64,000 bases of DNA from Nicotiana tabacum (taxonomy: Eukaryota > Streptophyta > Magnoliopsida > Solanales > Solanaceae). The position numbers and the translations under genes are program-made. The DNA is taken from assembly GCF_000715075.1 (NCBI RefSeq), contig NC_134101.1, positions 140,010,237 to 140,074,236 on the forward strand. The letters are read 5' to 3'. Shown here piece by piece: positions 46,408 through 58,048 of the stretch. Within the stretch, counting starts at the first letter, position 1; the number at the start of each line of letters is the position of its first letter. The notes beneath the pieces are model-generated. The model worked only from the letters and a program-made list of their open reading frames with translations, made no database searches and was not told the origin of the DNA.

Positions 46408-46421
46408 GCTGCCCCTTTTTA
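46408..46421 (-). other. Polypurine tract of element 3
   Basis: The minus strand reads taaaaaggggcagc directly before the 3' LTR, a good purine tract for plus-strand priming. Confidence 0.7.
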
Positions 46422-47146
46422 CCCGGGAAGGAATGAGTTGTCGGGTAAAGATATGATGGCCAATTTTGACCGGACGAAATGGTTTGAAGAGGTTTGGCCA
46501 TTTTATGGCTCCTGAACTGCCTACATATCCCTGGTCTTACAGGAACCAGGCCATATATAGTTCCAAATCCATCGGCGGAGTATGCCGATGGATACTTTTC
46601 AAGAACGGTCGCAATATTGAGGACGGGGTGAATGGTTAAAGGGCTGCGGGAACTGGAGCGGGATCGCTCCTAAAGAGGTGTCCGTTGCTCGCCGGTTCAC
46701 CTGCAAATAAGTAATGCAAGCGTATATTGTGCGTAAATTTAAACATGATGCAAATTCCCGTCGGACCATGAATGTTTGTCTTCGGATGGTTAGGATGACG
46801 TCCTTAGACCATGATGTCCTGGGCCATGAAGCGTATAATAAAGGATTCACAAGCAATGAAATGATGCTCTCGGGTAATGCGAATGATGCCTCCTAACCAT
46901 GATGCCTTTGAATAATGATATGCAAAAATTAAAAGGGATCCTTAGGCCATGACATGGCGTTCTCGGGCTATGAAAATGGTGCCTCTGAACAATGACGTCT
47001 TTGGATGATTTGGCGATCTTTCAGCCCATGAGATGCAGTAAGTGGCGATATTTCAGTCGATGAGATGCAATGTAAATAAGGCGGTGATCTTTCAGCCATG
47101 CAAATGTAAATAAGGTGGCAATCTTTCAGCCAATGCAAACGCGGTA

Positions 47147-47625
47147 TGGAGGTAGAACTTAACCTCGGGAGGTAGAATGGTAGCCTTATGCAATGCAAGA
47201 ATGTAGATGGAGGTAGAGATTAACCTTGAAAGGCAGAATGGTAGCCTTATGCAATGCAAGAATGCAGATGGAGGTAGAGCTTAACCTCGGAAGGCAGAAT
47301 GGTAGCCTTATGCAATGCAAGAGTGCAGATGGAGGTAGAACTTAACCTCGGAGGGTAGAATGGTAGCCTTATACAATGCAAAAATGCAGATGGAGACAGA
47401 GTTTAGTCTCGGAAGGCAGAACAGTAGCCTTATGTAATGCAAGAATGCAGATGGAGGTAGAGCTTAACCTCGAAAGGCAGAATGGTAGCCTTATGCAATG
47501 TAGAAATGCAGACAGAGACAGAGTTTAGTCTCGGAAGGCAGAATGGTAGCCTTATGCAATGCAGAAATGCAGATGGAGACAAAGCTTAGTCTCGGAAGGC
47601 AGAATGGTTGCCTTATGCAAAAAGT
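47147..47625 (-). repeat. Minisatellite of element 3, about 60-bp unit, eight copies
   Basis: Copies carry ggaggtagagcttaacctcg or ggagacagagtttagtctcg followed by gaaggcagaatggtagcc and ttatgcaatgcaagaatg. It is the same family as the array at 19867-20427, but the two types here do not alternate regularly and each unit has a longer spacer. Confidence 0.8.
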
Positions 47626-48053
47626 AAAAATAGCAAATGGTAATAAAGCTTTTCTTAGCTGATAGTAGATTGCGATATTGTGACTGCTGGGGACATCGTG
47701 ACATACAGAATGTTGGTAAGTGCAACAAATTTGAGGGTTTTATTCTTGAACAATATTCGTCTCGTGAGTGTATAGTATGTCTGATGCTTTTATAATACTA
47801 GTGCCTACATTTAAATAAAAACCGTGATTTTGTAAAGGGGGAAGGTTAGTTCGTATCCCCGCTAGCTTTGCTTGACCTGCTCGACTTTGATCCGGCGATA
47901 CTGCATATATCACTGGGGTAGCATTGCTAAACAATGCAATTTTAGTAATAAACATGCATGATTTAGTAAAAGCATAACATAAGTACATAATTGAGAATAG
48001 TTGAACCGACGACTGTGACGTGGTTCGAGACATTGCAACCTCTCTTGCTACGG

Positions 48054-48171
48054 AATTTTGAGGGTCCTCCTAAAAATTCTGGCCCAGTTTGATGGGTTGA
48101 CATTTCTGACTGTTGCTCGTGTGGCGATTGGCTAAAATTACTTCGGAATTTTGAGGGTCCTCCTTAAAATT
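48054..48171 (-). other. Twin hairpins in the 3' region of element 3
   Basis: Two imperfect copies of aattttgagg-gtcct-cct(a/t)aaaatt, at 48054-48079 and 48147-48171. The arms are less perfect than in element 1, but loop and spacing are kept. Confidence 0.55.
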
Positions 48172-48332
48172 CTTCCCCAATTTCCAATTGCGGGGGGAGC
48201 AGTTTCCAATTGCGGGGGAAATGAAAATTTTATTGAATTGTGGCCGAACCCATAGGGCTGCCTACGTATCCCCTCTTAAACGGGAATCAGGTCAGGCATA
48301 GTTCAAATACATCATATAGGAGAGCATAAAGA

Positions 48333-49665
48333 CTACATATAGTAATGCTTGACCGCATCTGAATTGATTGGCTTTGGCCAAACTTCTCCGTCCATTTCTG
48401 CAAGTATGAGGGCTCCTCCTGTCAGGACCTAGTGAACTATGTATGGACCCTGCCAGTTGGGAGAGAACTTCTCTTTGGCTTCATCTTGATGCGGAAAAAT
48501 TTTCTTTAACACCAGTTGCCCTGGTGTGAACTGTCTCGTCTTGACTCTTTTGTTGAAGGCTTTGGACATCCTATTTTGATAAAGCTGACCGTGGCAAACT
48601 GCATTCATTCTTTTTCCATCTATAAGAGCTAGTTGCTCGTAACGATTCTTCACCCATTCTGCATCATCTAGCTCTGCTTCCTGTATGATTCTTAATGAAG
48701 GAATTTTCACCTCGGCGGGAATGACGGCTTCTGTATCATAAACCAGCATATAGGGGGTAGCCCGGTTGATGTGTGGACTGTGGTGAGATACCCCAATAAA
48801 GCAAATGATAACTTCTTGTGCCACTGCTTATGCTTCTCTATCATTTTCCTTAGTATCTTCTTGATATTCTTGTTAGCGGCCTCTACGGCTCCGCTCATCT
48901 GAGGTCTGTAAGTTGTGGAATTCTTGTGTCTGATTTTGAAGGTTTCACACATAGCTTTCATCAAGTCACTATTGAGGTTGGAGCCATTATTAGTGATGAT
49001 TGACTCTGGAATTCCAAATCGACAAATAATGCAGTCGCGGACAAAGTCTGCCACGACTTTCTTAGTTACTGCTCTGCAAGATGTTGCTTCGACCCATTTG
49101 GTGAAATAGTCGATTGCTACTAGGATAAACCTGTGCCCGTTGGAAGCAACAGGCTCGATTGGTCCAATAACATCCATTCCCCAGGCGGCGAACGGCCATG
49201 GCGAGCTTGTTGCATTAAGCTCATTCGGAGGTACCTTTATCATGTCTGCATGTATCTGGCAACGGTGGCACTTCCGGACATACTGGATGCAGTCCGTCTT
49301 CATAGTCATCCAAAAGTAACCAGCTCGGAGTATCTTCTTTGCTAAAACAAAGCCATTCATATATGGACCGCAGGTCCCAACGTGAATTTCCTCTAGTATC
49401 TTGGATGCTTCCTTTGCGTCGACACACCTTAGTAATCCCAAATCAGGAGTCCTCCTATATAGGATTCCTCCGATATTCCTCCGCTATGAAAGAAATTATT
49501 GGACAACCTCTGAAGTGTGCGTTTCTGAGTAGGATTTTCAAGTTCTGGGTATTCGCCTTTTGCCAAATATTCCTTGATATCATGAAACCAAGGTTTTCCG
49601 TATGCTTCTTCTTCAATATAGGCACAATAAGCTGGTTGCTCATGGATCATTACTGGAATGGGATC
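48333..49665 (-). pseudogene. Integrase of element 3, catalytic and zinc residues lost
   Basis: The coding strand is minus. Zinc part: EIHVGTCGPY keeps the first His but the second is Tyr (element 1 has GPH); CHRC is kept. Core: WGMDVIG is kept, but the second aspartate reads TNNGSN, with AAT at 48991-48989 where element 1 has GAC; GAVEAANK keeps the Glu. An 11-base tandem duplication near 49470 and a one-base loss near 48765 shift the frame. A TAG at 48431-48429 interrupts before VLTGGALILAE, and the frame ends at TAG 48335-48333. Integration activity is lost. Confidence 0.82.
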
Positions 49666-50095
49666 AATGTCTTGTCTGGATGTTGTATCATGGATGATAG
49701 GGTAGCCAATGCATTGGCAAACTCATTCTGGACTCTGGGAACATGTTGGAATTCCGTCTTTGTGAACCTCTTTCTCAATTCCTATACATGATGCAAATAC
49801 GGGAGTATCTTGGGGTTCTTGGTTGCCTACTCTTCTCGGACCTGATGTATAAGCAAGTCTGAATCTCCAATTACTAGCAATTCTTGAATGTTCATGTCGA
49901 TGGCCATCTTGAGCCCTGAGATGCAAGCTTTGTATTCGGCCATGTTGTTGGTGCACGGGAATCTGAGCTTGGCAGACACCGGGTAATGCTGACCGGTTTC
50001 CAATACTAGGACTGCTCCTATGCCAACTCCTTTGAAATTTGCTGCTCCATCGAAAAACATTCTCCAACAATCATAGGATTCTGCAATGTCTTCTC
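49666..50095 (-). pseudogene. Second RNase H of element 3, broken
   Basis: FFDGAANFKG, NMAEYKAC and IGDSDLLIHQ are visible on the minus strand. A TAG at 49829-49827 replaces a Trp codon. The last catalytic aspartate (element 1 EFADALA) is Asn here, AAT at 49715-49713. Two more stops precede the integrase frame. Confidence 0.78.
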
Positions 50096-51770
50096 CTATG
50101 AACGATACCTCTTCGTTGGGAAAGTACATTTTCAGGGGTTCGTACTCTCCATCCACAGGATTTTCAGCAAGGTGATCTGCTAGTGTCTGTCCCTTGATTT
50201 CCTTCTGAGTCACGTAGACAATGTCAAATACACTCAACAGGATTTGCCACTTGGCTAGCTTGCTAGTGGGCATGGGCTTCTGAAAGATGTACTTCAAAGG
50301 ATCCATCCTTGATATGAGATATGTAGTGTAAGCACAGAAGTAGTGCCTCAGCTTCTGAGCTACCCAAGTCAAAGCACAATAGGTGCACTCTAGCAGAGAA
50401 TACCGGGCCTCATACGGGGTGAACTTCTTGCTGAGATAATAAATGGCCTGCTCTTCCCTCCCTGTTTCATCATGCTGTCCTAGAACACAACCGAACGCTC
50501 CATCCAATACTGCAAGGTAGAGTAATAGAGGTCTACCTGGCTCGGGCGGGACCAAAATCGGTGGTGTTGATACGTACTCCTTGATTTTGCCAAAAGCTTT
50601 TTGGCAGTCATTAGTCCATTTGGTAGCGGTGTCCTTCTTCAACATCTTAAAGATTGGCTCACAGATAACTGTAGATTGTGCTATGAACCGACTGATGTAA
50701 TTGATTCTCCCCAAGAAACTCATCACATCCTTCTTGTTCTTTGGCGGTGGCATTTCTTTAATAGCTTTGACCTTTGATGGGTCTAGTTCTATTCCTCGGT
50801 GACTCACAATAAACCCAAGTAGTTTTCCGGCAGGAACCCCAAATGTACATTTCGCAGGATTCAGTTTCAGATTGTACCTTCGCAGTCTGTTGAAAAACTT
50901 CCTCAAATCTTCCATGTGATCAGTGGCTTTCTTGGACTTGACAATAACATCATCTACATACACTCTATCTCCTTGTGTATCATATCATGGAAAATGGTAG
51001 TCATGGCCCACATGTAGGTGGCCCCTACATTCTTTAACCCAAACGGCATCATCTTGTAACAGTACATTCCCCACGGCATAATGAAAGTCATTTTCTCAGC
51101 ATCTTGTTAATCCATCCAGATCTGATGATACCAAGCGAAACAATCGACAAATGATTACAACTCATGTTGGGCGCAATTGTCAATCAGGATGTGTATGTTT
51201 GGCAAGGGGAAGTCGTCTTTCGGACTGGCCCGGTTGAGATCCCGGTAGTCGACACAGACTCTGACCTTCCCGTCCTTCTTTGGTACTAGCACGATGTTGG
51301 CTAACTATGTTGCATATTCTACTACCCTGAGAACCTTAGCTTTGACCTGTTTGGTGACTTCTTCCATGATTTTCAGACTGATATCAGGCTTGAATTTCTT
51401 GAGCTTTTGCTTTACTGGCGGGTATGTTGGATCAATTGGCAGCTTATGAGCCACAATAGACGTACTCAGGCCAGTCATGTCATCATACGACCAGTCGAAT
51501 ATGTCCTCATATTCCCTTATAAATTCCGTGTATTCCTTCTTTTCTGACGGTGATAAGTGGACGTTGATTCGTGTTTCTTTGATGTTTTCTGCATCTCCCA
51601 TGTTAACAACTTTTGTTTCGTCTAGGTTGGACTTAGGCCTGTTCTCAAAATTCTCAACTTCCTTAACAATCTCTTCTGGTATGTCATCTTCCTCTGAATC
51701 TATGTCTGTTTGTTGCGTTGTCTCATTGCATGTCACAGTCATTGGTTCATCAAGATAAGTAATAGAAATG
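50096..51770 (-). pseudogene. Reverse transcriptase and first RNase H of element 3, broken
   Basis: The minus-strand frame opens at the exon edge (ISITYLDEPM), then the acidic linker and FDWSYDDMTGLS. VPKKDGKVRVCVDYRDLNRA, motif A as DCFAWYHQI (a conserved Gly is Trp) and YVDD at 50960-50949 follow. Stops: TAG at 51307-51305 (Trp codon) and at least two TAA near 51140 and 51110. One base is missing just before YVDD. The RNase H part (LLLYLAVLDGAFGCVLGQ to KGQTLADHLAENP) is in one frame to about 50155. Motif A aspartate is kept here, unlike element 1. Confidence 0.82.
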
Positions 51771-51958
51771 TTGTACAAGTAAAGTAATGAGAGAAAACAA
51801 TACTAATAATTGTCGATTTATAAGAAAAGTTAAAATTCTTTGATAAATTGCATAATAATTGTTTTGAACATTGGAGATCTTATTGCAGGAATTGAAAACA
51901 TGCGAAAAATAAAAAATCTTTTAGTAAATCAAAATAGTGCTTATTTTAGCCTTGCTAC
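51771..51958 (-). other. Candidate Ogre intron of element 3 (188 nt), acceptor mutated
   Basis: On the minus strand the donor is ggg|gtagcaagg, identical to element 1. The intron ends tgtacaa, so the expected AG is AA. Length and codon phase equal those of the element 1 intron although most of the interior sequence differs. Confidence 0.65.
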
Positions 51959-53646
51959 CCCGAGGCTCGTCGGGCCCTGGTTGTCCTGATGGTCCAGTTA
52001 TTGAGGCATGCTCTTCTGCTTACGACTTGTATGAAAAGGTCTTCCTCTCCCTCCTCCTCGAGAACAACACAACAATCCATGTCATTATCCTCTAAGAACA
52101 AGTTTTTCACAGCTGCCAGTGCTTCCTCTTCTTCTGACCCATAGATAACATTGGCTGGTTGGAAAGTCTACTCCAAATGTGGTATTGGATGCTCCAGCGG
52201 ATAGTAAGGATTGCGCCATGGTGGTGACCAGTTGTTGAATTCTTCCCATGTGTACTCATATCCCAAACCGAAAGTGGTGCCATGTTTCTTGAGTTTTATG
52301 GGCTTAGTGATTCCTTGGAGGTTCTTTCCAAGACCCTTGCCAAGTTCGTGCCCACTTTAATTCAGTATACTCTCGATCTTGTTATCCCACCATTTATCTC
52401 TGTCAACAGCATTCACCCGTTCAATGTGATGGTAAGTCTCTCCACCTAGCTTCTTTCTCCCTTTGATTGATGGAATGGTATAGCGACTGTATATAGGGTT
52501 GCTACCGTCGTCGTGAGTGATCACCTCCTAGTGATTCCATTCAAACTTTACCTCCTAATGCAGTGTCGATGCTACGGCCCCAACAACATGAATCCATGGC
52601 CGTCCCAATAGTAGATTGTAAGAGGCTGGCACGTCTATCACCTGGAAATTAACATCGAACCAAGTTGGCCCCATTTGCAAACACAGACTAATCTCCCCAA
52701 TGGTGGACCTTTGGGAACCGTCGAAAGCTTTCACGTTGATAGTTCTATCCTCTATCTCATCCAGTCCATTACCCAACTTCTTGAGTGTTACCAGTGGACA
52801 AATGTTGAGACTAGAACCCCCATCGACCAAGTTCCTGGTGATAAAGTAGTCCTCTCATTGCACAGTGATGTGCAATGCCTTGTTGTAACTCAACCCTTCA
52901 GGTGGTAGCTCATCCTTATGAAAAGTAATCTTGTGACTTTCCAATACTTGTCCTACTATGTTAGTCATTTCTCCGCCAATAATGTTGCTTGGCTTGTATG
53001 CTTTACTTAGCACCCTCAACAGAGCAATCTTGTGTGCCTCAAAATTTTGTAGCAAAGCAAGTATGGAGATCTACGCCGGTGTTTTGTTCAACTGGTCGAT
53101 GACCGAGTATTCTTTGCACTGTATCTTTTTCCAAAGATCGTCTAGACCCGTCTCAATGATGGGCGATCGATTGGAGGCCTGCTTTCTTGACTTAGATAGG
53201 TGTTCCGGGGTATAGACCCTACCAGTTCTTGTCATACCTTGTGCGGCAACAGTTTCCTCGAACCTAACCTTACCTTTCCTACTTGCCTCAGCTGTATAGT
53301 CTCATGGTATAGCCTTTGTGTGGAATGGTGTCACGGTCGACATCGCCACTGGTATCGGCATGGCTATCTTTACCCTGAATGGAGCATGTCCCTTGGGTAC
53401 TGCAACTTCGAATGGTGTAGGTGTATTTATTGGAGACACGAATTCGACCTCAATTGGAGCTGGTGTCTTTGCAGATGACATTGGTTCAAACTCAAGTGCC
53501 ATGGACATATTTACCTCGATGTCCCCTGAAGGTTGAATCTGAACCACGATTAGATTAAGAGTAACTACTGGCTTCTTTGGGTCATCACCTCTTGTGATCA
53601 ACCCGATAGACCCCTCGGGATCCCAATTATCCTCTATTTCAATCAT
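51959..53646 (-). pseudogene. Protease and G-patch region of element 3, broken
   Basis: Minus-strand order: MIEIEDNWDPEGSIGL, a linker, NIIGGEMTNIVGQ, active site VDGGSSLNI near 52830-52800, YNLLLGRPWIH near 52620-52590, HHIERVNAVDRDKWWDN, then GHELGKGLGKNLQGI (G-patch-like) near 52345-52300. TGA at 52857-52855 and TAG at 52557-52555 interrupt, with more stops after. The tail ends at the intron donor at 51958. Confidence 0.78.
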
Positions 53647-55348
53647 GTGAATGCCCCTACCCTTATGGTCGGGTAGAGGGTTGTTGCGGAAATTCGGAGC
53701 ACAATAATTTTGTTGTCAATCAGAGCCTGGATCTTGTCCTTCAGAGAACGACATTTGTCGATGGTGTGTCCTTTCATGCCGGAATGGTATGCACAAGATT
53801 TATTTGGTTAACCCACTGGAAAGGGTTCTCAGGAGTTATAGCAGGGATAGGGGTGACATAACCATCATCTTTGAGACTCTTGTACAGCTGGTCATTTGGT
53901 TCGGCAATGGTTGTATATTGTTTAGAAGGTCTGCGGTCAAAATTTGGTCGAGGTCTAGGGATGTTTTGGCGTGTAGGAGGTGATTGATGGTGGGATGGTT
54001 AAGCATTGTAGGATTGGTAAACATGTGCGTGTTGGGAATATATGGGTGAAGTAGGTTGATATATGGGTAGTGGAGATGATTGATAAGTGGGTGGTAGAGT
54101 TTGGTAAGAGGGTGAGGGTGCTTGGTAGTTTGGAGTAGGTTGATATGTGAGTGGAGGCATTGGATAGGTTTGGTATTTGATGGGAGATTGGGTTCTCTGT
54201 GCCATCATTACGGATCCTACGTCCCTTTTCTTGGACACACCACCAGACTGTAAGGCCTTATTTGTAGCTTGCAAGGCCTCGAGGTTTATAACCATACCAC
54301 TTTTGATGCCTTCTTCAATCCTTTCACCCAGCTTGATAATGTCAGAAAATTTGTGGCTCTCAATCATCATCAGCCTTTCATAATACTGCGGGTCCTGAGC
54401 CCGAACAAAGAATTTGTTCATCTGTTCCTCTTCTAAGGTAGGTCTGACCTTAGCAGCTTTGAACCTCCAGCGAGTAGCATACTCGCAACACATTTTTGTA
54501 GGTTTCTTCTTTAGATTCTGAATGTAGAACACATCTGGCGTATTCTTCGTGTTGAACCTGAACCTATCCATAAAGTCAGACGCCATACCTACCCAGTTCG
54601 ACCACTTCTTCAGATCTTGTCTAATGTACCAAGATAGAGTATCTCCTTTCAGACTCCTCATGAAAAGCTTCATGCAGATTCTCTCGTCTTTCCCTACCCC
54701 AACCAGCTTGTCACAGTATGTTCTCAAATGTACTCTTGGATCCCCTGTACCATCAAACATTTCAAACTTTGGAGGTTTGTGCCCCTCGAGCAGTTCGACA
54801 TCGGGTTGTATGCAAAGATCTTCATAATTCAACCCCTCAATTCCCTTGCTTCCTTCAACGCCTTGAATTCGGCTAGTCAATTTCTTAAGTTCCTCAGCCA
54901 GGTTCCTGATGAGCGAGTCTTTATCATCAGACTTGGGTGTATTTGAGATGGGTTGGGTGGAGTGTGGCATAGTCTCCGCATAGATGGGGGTGTTATGATG
55001 GGTGTGGAAGTGGTCATTTGTGGAGTTTTGGGGTTCTGGGATGAGCAGCGGGGTGTTGTTTGAGGCATGGCAGGTGTTGCAGTAGTGGTGAGGAGCGGGA
55101 TGGTTCTGTAGCTTCGAGATATTTTGTGGAAGTGTGGGGTTCTGAGCATTGGGGAAATTGACATCTGGAGTGGTGACAAAAAATGACATATTCGCCAGAT
55201 TCCAAACCTGATCAAGTTCTTCTTGAAATTTCAGTAGTTTTTGTTTGAGTTGGGATGCATTTTCTTTGGAAACCTGAGTACCATGACCATGAGTGACCTC
55301 TACCCGTTCAGTTGAGTTCTCTTTTTTGGCGTTGTTCAAATCTTCCAT
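53647..55348 (-). pseudogene. gag of element 3, broken at the zinc knuckle
   Basis: From ATG 55348 a single frame of 449 codons covers the N-terminus (SQLKQKLLKFQEELDQV), the Pro/Asn-rich linker, the gag domain (PPKFEMFDGTGDP, MRSLKGDTLSWYI, FRFNTKNTPD) and the Pro/Tyr repeats, to TAA at 54001-53999, where related copies have CAA. The C-x2-H-x5-H-x4-C knuckle lies near 53800-53755 but in a shifted frame, and another frameshift near 53690 leads back to the protease frame. This is the longest intact gag block in the window. Confidence 0.82.
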
Positions 55349-55755
55349 CTTCCCTTTGCTCTTGTTTTTGACAGGACTGAGATGAGGAGTGGGTGGAGGG
55401 CCCCTGGATCTCGTGGAATAAGATGATGTTACCAGAGTGCACGAACTAACCTTTGAGGAGGGGAAAAATAAAACAAAAGTAAAAACAAAAAGGTAACAAG
55501 TTAGTGAGTATTATAAGAAAATATTGCGATATTTAAACACATAGTGCAAGAATGTAAATCGTGTCCTAATTTGGGGACCTCTTTGTGCCCGAGGAGGCCT
55601 AGCGACAAATTGATTTGGAGCACTTAAAATGCTAAATGCCTTATTTTATTGATAAAAAGTAGTCGAACCCCAAATTGACACTAAATAATAGGAAATAAAA
55701 GACACTAATGGTCGTTGGCCTTATTACATTTCATAAAGCAAAAGAAAACTCCTAT
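55349..55755 (-). other. Spacer between ORF1 and gag of element 3
   Basis: It corresponds to 11831-12244 of element 1. A pyrimidine-rich tract is seen on the minus strand just ahead of the gttagttcgtgc segment (near 55455), and AATAAA lies near 55645 on the minus strand. No gene. Confidence 0.45.
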
Positions 55756-57342
55756 CTATTTGGTCCCAGAAGGACCTTCCCCAGATTCGGCATCCTTGGC
55801 TCCCTTGAACAGCTTTCCCAGCTTGCGAAGTCCCAGCAATAGATAGGCTCTGGCTAGGTGTCCGCCCTCGTTTCCTTCAGCATTTTGGCAATCTTCGATT
55901 CTTTTGAGGAATTTCCTTTTCGGATCCACTATGCCCCGCTCCAAGTATCCCAGTCGTTTGTTGGCACTGACAACCATGTTCTTCCACTCCTCAATCAGCT
56001 TTTGGTTGGCTTCTTGTATCTCATGGTGCTCTCTTTCGTACTCCCGAATCCTCTTGCGCAGTTGATTGTATTTGACATGTGCCTCTGCCCTTTCATCTAT
56101 GATCATGTGGCCCCTAGCAAGCCCTAGTTGGACTAGACGATCATGATTATCCTCCAACCAGCCTGAATAGTAGGGAGCGCAACCAGTGTGGTACCTGTCT
56201 AGCTCGATGGTATCTTTTCCCATGATGATTTTGCAGTGCCACATATGCTGATCTTGGCACTTGTAAGGTCTATCATCAGCCTGGAAGTCAGCCTATAAAT
56301 TACTCATCTTGTCGACCCTGGGTATAACCTGCTTCCTACCGGCTTGCCTCATAACACGGAGAGGGACGTAAAGGTATGTTCCTCTTAGACCGATCAGTAT
56401 CAGAAATGGTGCATCCCTAGATCGGACGATGAACTCCTCGGTAGGGAACCATTCAAACATCCATTGTACCCGGTCCTCGGTTAGATTATCAAATAACTCT
56501 ACCCATCCTCTAGCATCTTCTGGCTGGGTGAACATGTTGGGCATGTAATTCATTTGCTTTGGATGATGGAAAGCGATATGATCATCCCAGTCTCTTCGTT
56601 GAATCTCCTGTCGGTACTCACCATTTTGGAGATGCTCTATGAGCCAAAGCTGGAGTAGCAAATTGCAACCCTCAAAGTGTTTGGCTCCTCGTTGACACTT
56701 CTCCCAGGCCCGGTATATTTCCGCAATGATCATGGGCACAATACTGAATGGTTGCCCACCAATGCCCTCCATCAGAGTTTTAGTTACCATAGCCAACCTG
56801 GTATAGATCCGTGCTTTCTTCATTGGAAACACTATCAACCCCGGGAAACAAAACATGAATACAAAGACTCTTCGGTGAATATGCCCTAGATATGTAATGG
56901 CAAATTTGTCAGGATAGGTACGGTAGGACTTGTTGTGACCGTACCTCTCGTACAAATAATCAAAAGGGATATAGGACTCTTTTAGACATGTCAGTTCTGG
57001 ATTTTTCTTCAAATCCATCATTTTGAGGAAGCCCCTGCCCTTGCGGTTCTCGGGCATTAACAAACTCGGAGTTTCCCATGGTATACCGGCCAATCCTCCT
57101 ATTTCTTCTAGCAAGGGTGTCATTTCGATATCCCCGAAGCGAAACACAAATCACTCATAATCCCAGTATAAAGTGGCAGCTTCTATGATCTTGTTGTTGG
57201 GTTGGATTTCCAGGAGAGAAGGTAGGTTGCCCAGATATTTGCGGATAGGGGTTTGATCACTAGAGTGAAAATCCTCCCACCAGCTTAGCAATTTTGGGTG
57301 GACGTTGGTGACCATGCCAAATCTAGGGATTTCATGCCTCAT
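55756..57342 (-). pseudogene. Ogre ORF1 of element 3 (528 codons, two stops)
   Basis: The counterpart of 10244-11830 with identical total length (1587 bp), so no net indel separates them. Stops: TGA at 57153-57151 after TLYWDYE, and TAG at 56295-56293. In between, LEEIGGLAGIPWE, PFDYLYERYGH, RVFVFMFCFPGL and HFEGCNLLLQLWL match element 1 closely. The C-terminus (KYNQLRKRIREYEREH to KRLGYLERG) is heptad-like and uninterrupted, with CGA where element 1 has its TGA. ATG 57342 is chosen because element 1 starts at the same residue. Function is unknown. Confidence 0.8.
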
Positions 57343-58030
57343 TTTTCGGTAAGACAAAAAGGGTTAGGCCATTACCCCCACCAGACTCGACTATTTAATA
57401 TAAACAATTGGCATAAAAAATATTTAGTTCTCCAAATTAATGCACAGAACGTGATAGTGTCCGTTTGGGTTTTGGGGAAACCTAGTGCACTTTGGACAAG
57501 GCTATCTTAAAGAGTCATTATGCGGATAACATAACTGACATGGGTAGGTTTTACCAAGATGCATGCACAGTTTAAATAGAGTAAGGTTTCTATGGGGTTT
57601 TAGACTGGTACCCTTGAGCGGAAAACTCAAGGGGGAAAGGCACAGAACCGTCGACTACACCATTGATCGACTGATTTTACCGCAACTATGCCTTTTCTGG
57701 ATTTAAGAGGTGATAATATCGGAAGAGCGCAACCACTCATTATAAGCGTTGCTATGGTATTTATTTGGCACGAGTGAAATATGATGTTGAGCATGATTAT
57801 GCAATAATTAAAGGCATGTAGTCACGAATTTGCACGTTTAAGAAAGCAGAAATATAACAATTTTATAATTTAAAGCGGTAATGAAGGAAAGCAGTAAAGG
57901 AAAGAAACAAAAAGACAAGTCAGTTTTGTAATCGAAGAGGAAATTGAATGCTTAACAGAAATAAACAAATAGAAGTGCGTAAAGAAGCATAAAACCACAA
58001 TAGTAATCTGAAATGGTAAAAGCCTAAATA
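57343..58030 (-). other. Untranslated leader of element 3
   Basis: It corresponds to 9558-10243 of element 1 (shared text includes gtttgggtttt and tcaagggtacc on the coding strand). No gene. Confidence 0.6.
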
Positions 58031-58048
58031 TCCCCAGCAGAGTTGTCA
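58031..58048 (-). other. Primer binding site of element 3, two changes
   Basis: The minus strand reads TGACAACTCTGCTGGGGA three bases after the 5' LTR. Against a TGGCGACTCTGCTGGGGA form, the two differences are G to A, so the TGG needed to pair with a tRNA CCA end is lost. Confidence 0.7.

Larger units (their letters stand above)
46422..48332 (-). other. 3' non-coding region of element 3
   Basis: From the LTR outward: a segment with dispersed catgg/ccatgatg boxes, short gcgatctttcagcc boxes (about 47018-47135), the minisatellite (47147-47625), twin hairpins (48054-48079, 48147-48171) and the conserved gcctacgtatcccctctt segment near 48270. Same order as element 1. No gene is seen. Confidence 0.7.

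Noticed and set aside
53200..53536. Plus-strand frames opposite the gag-protease region of element 3
   Set aside because: They are antisense to a recognised coding block and share no similarity with known proteins.
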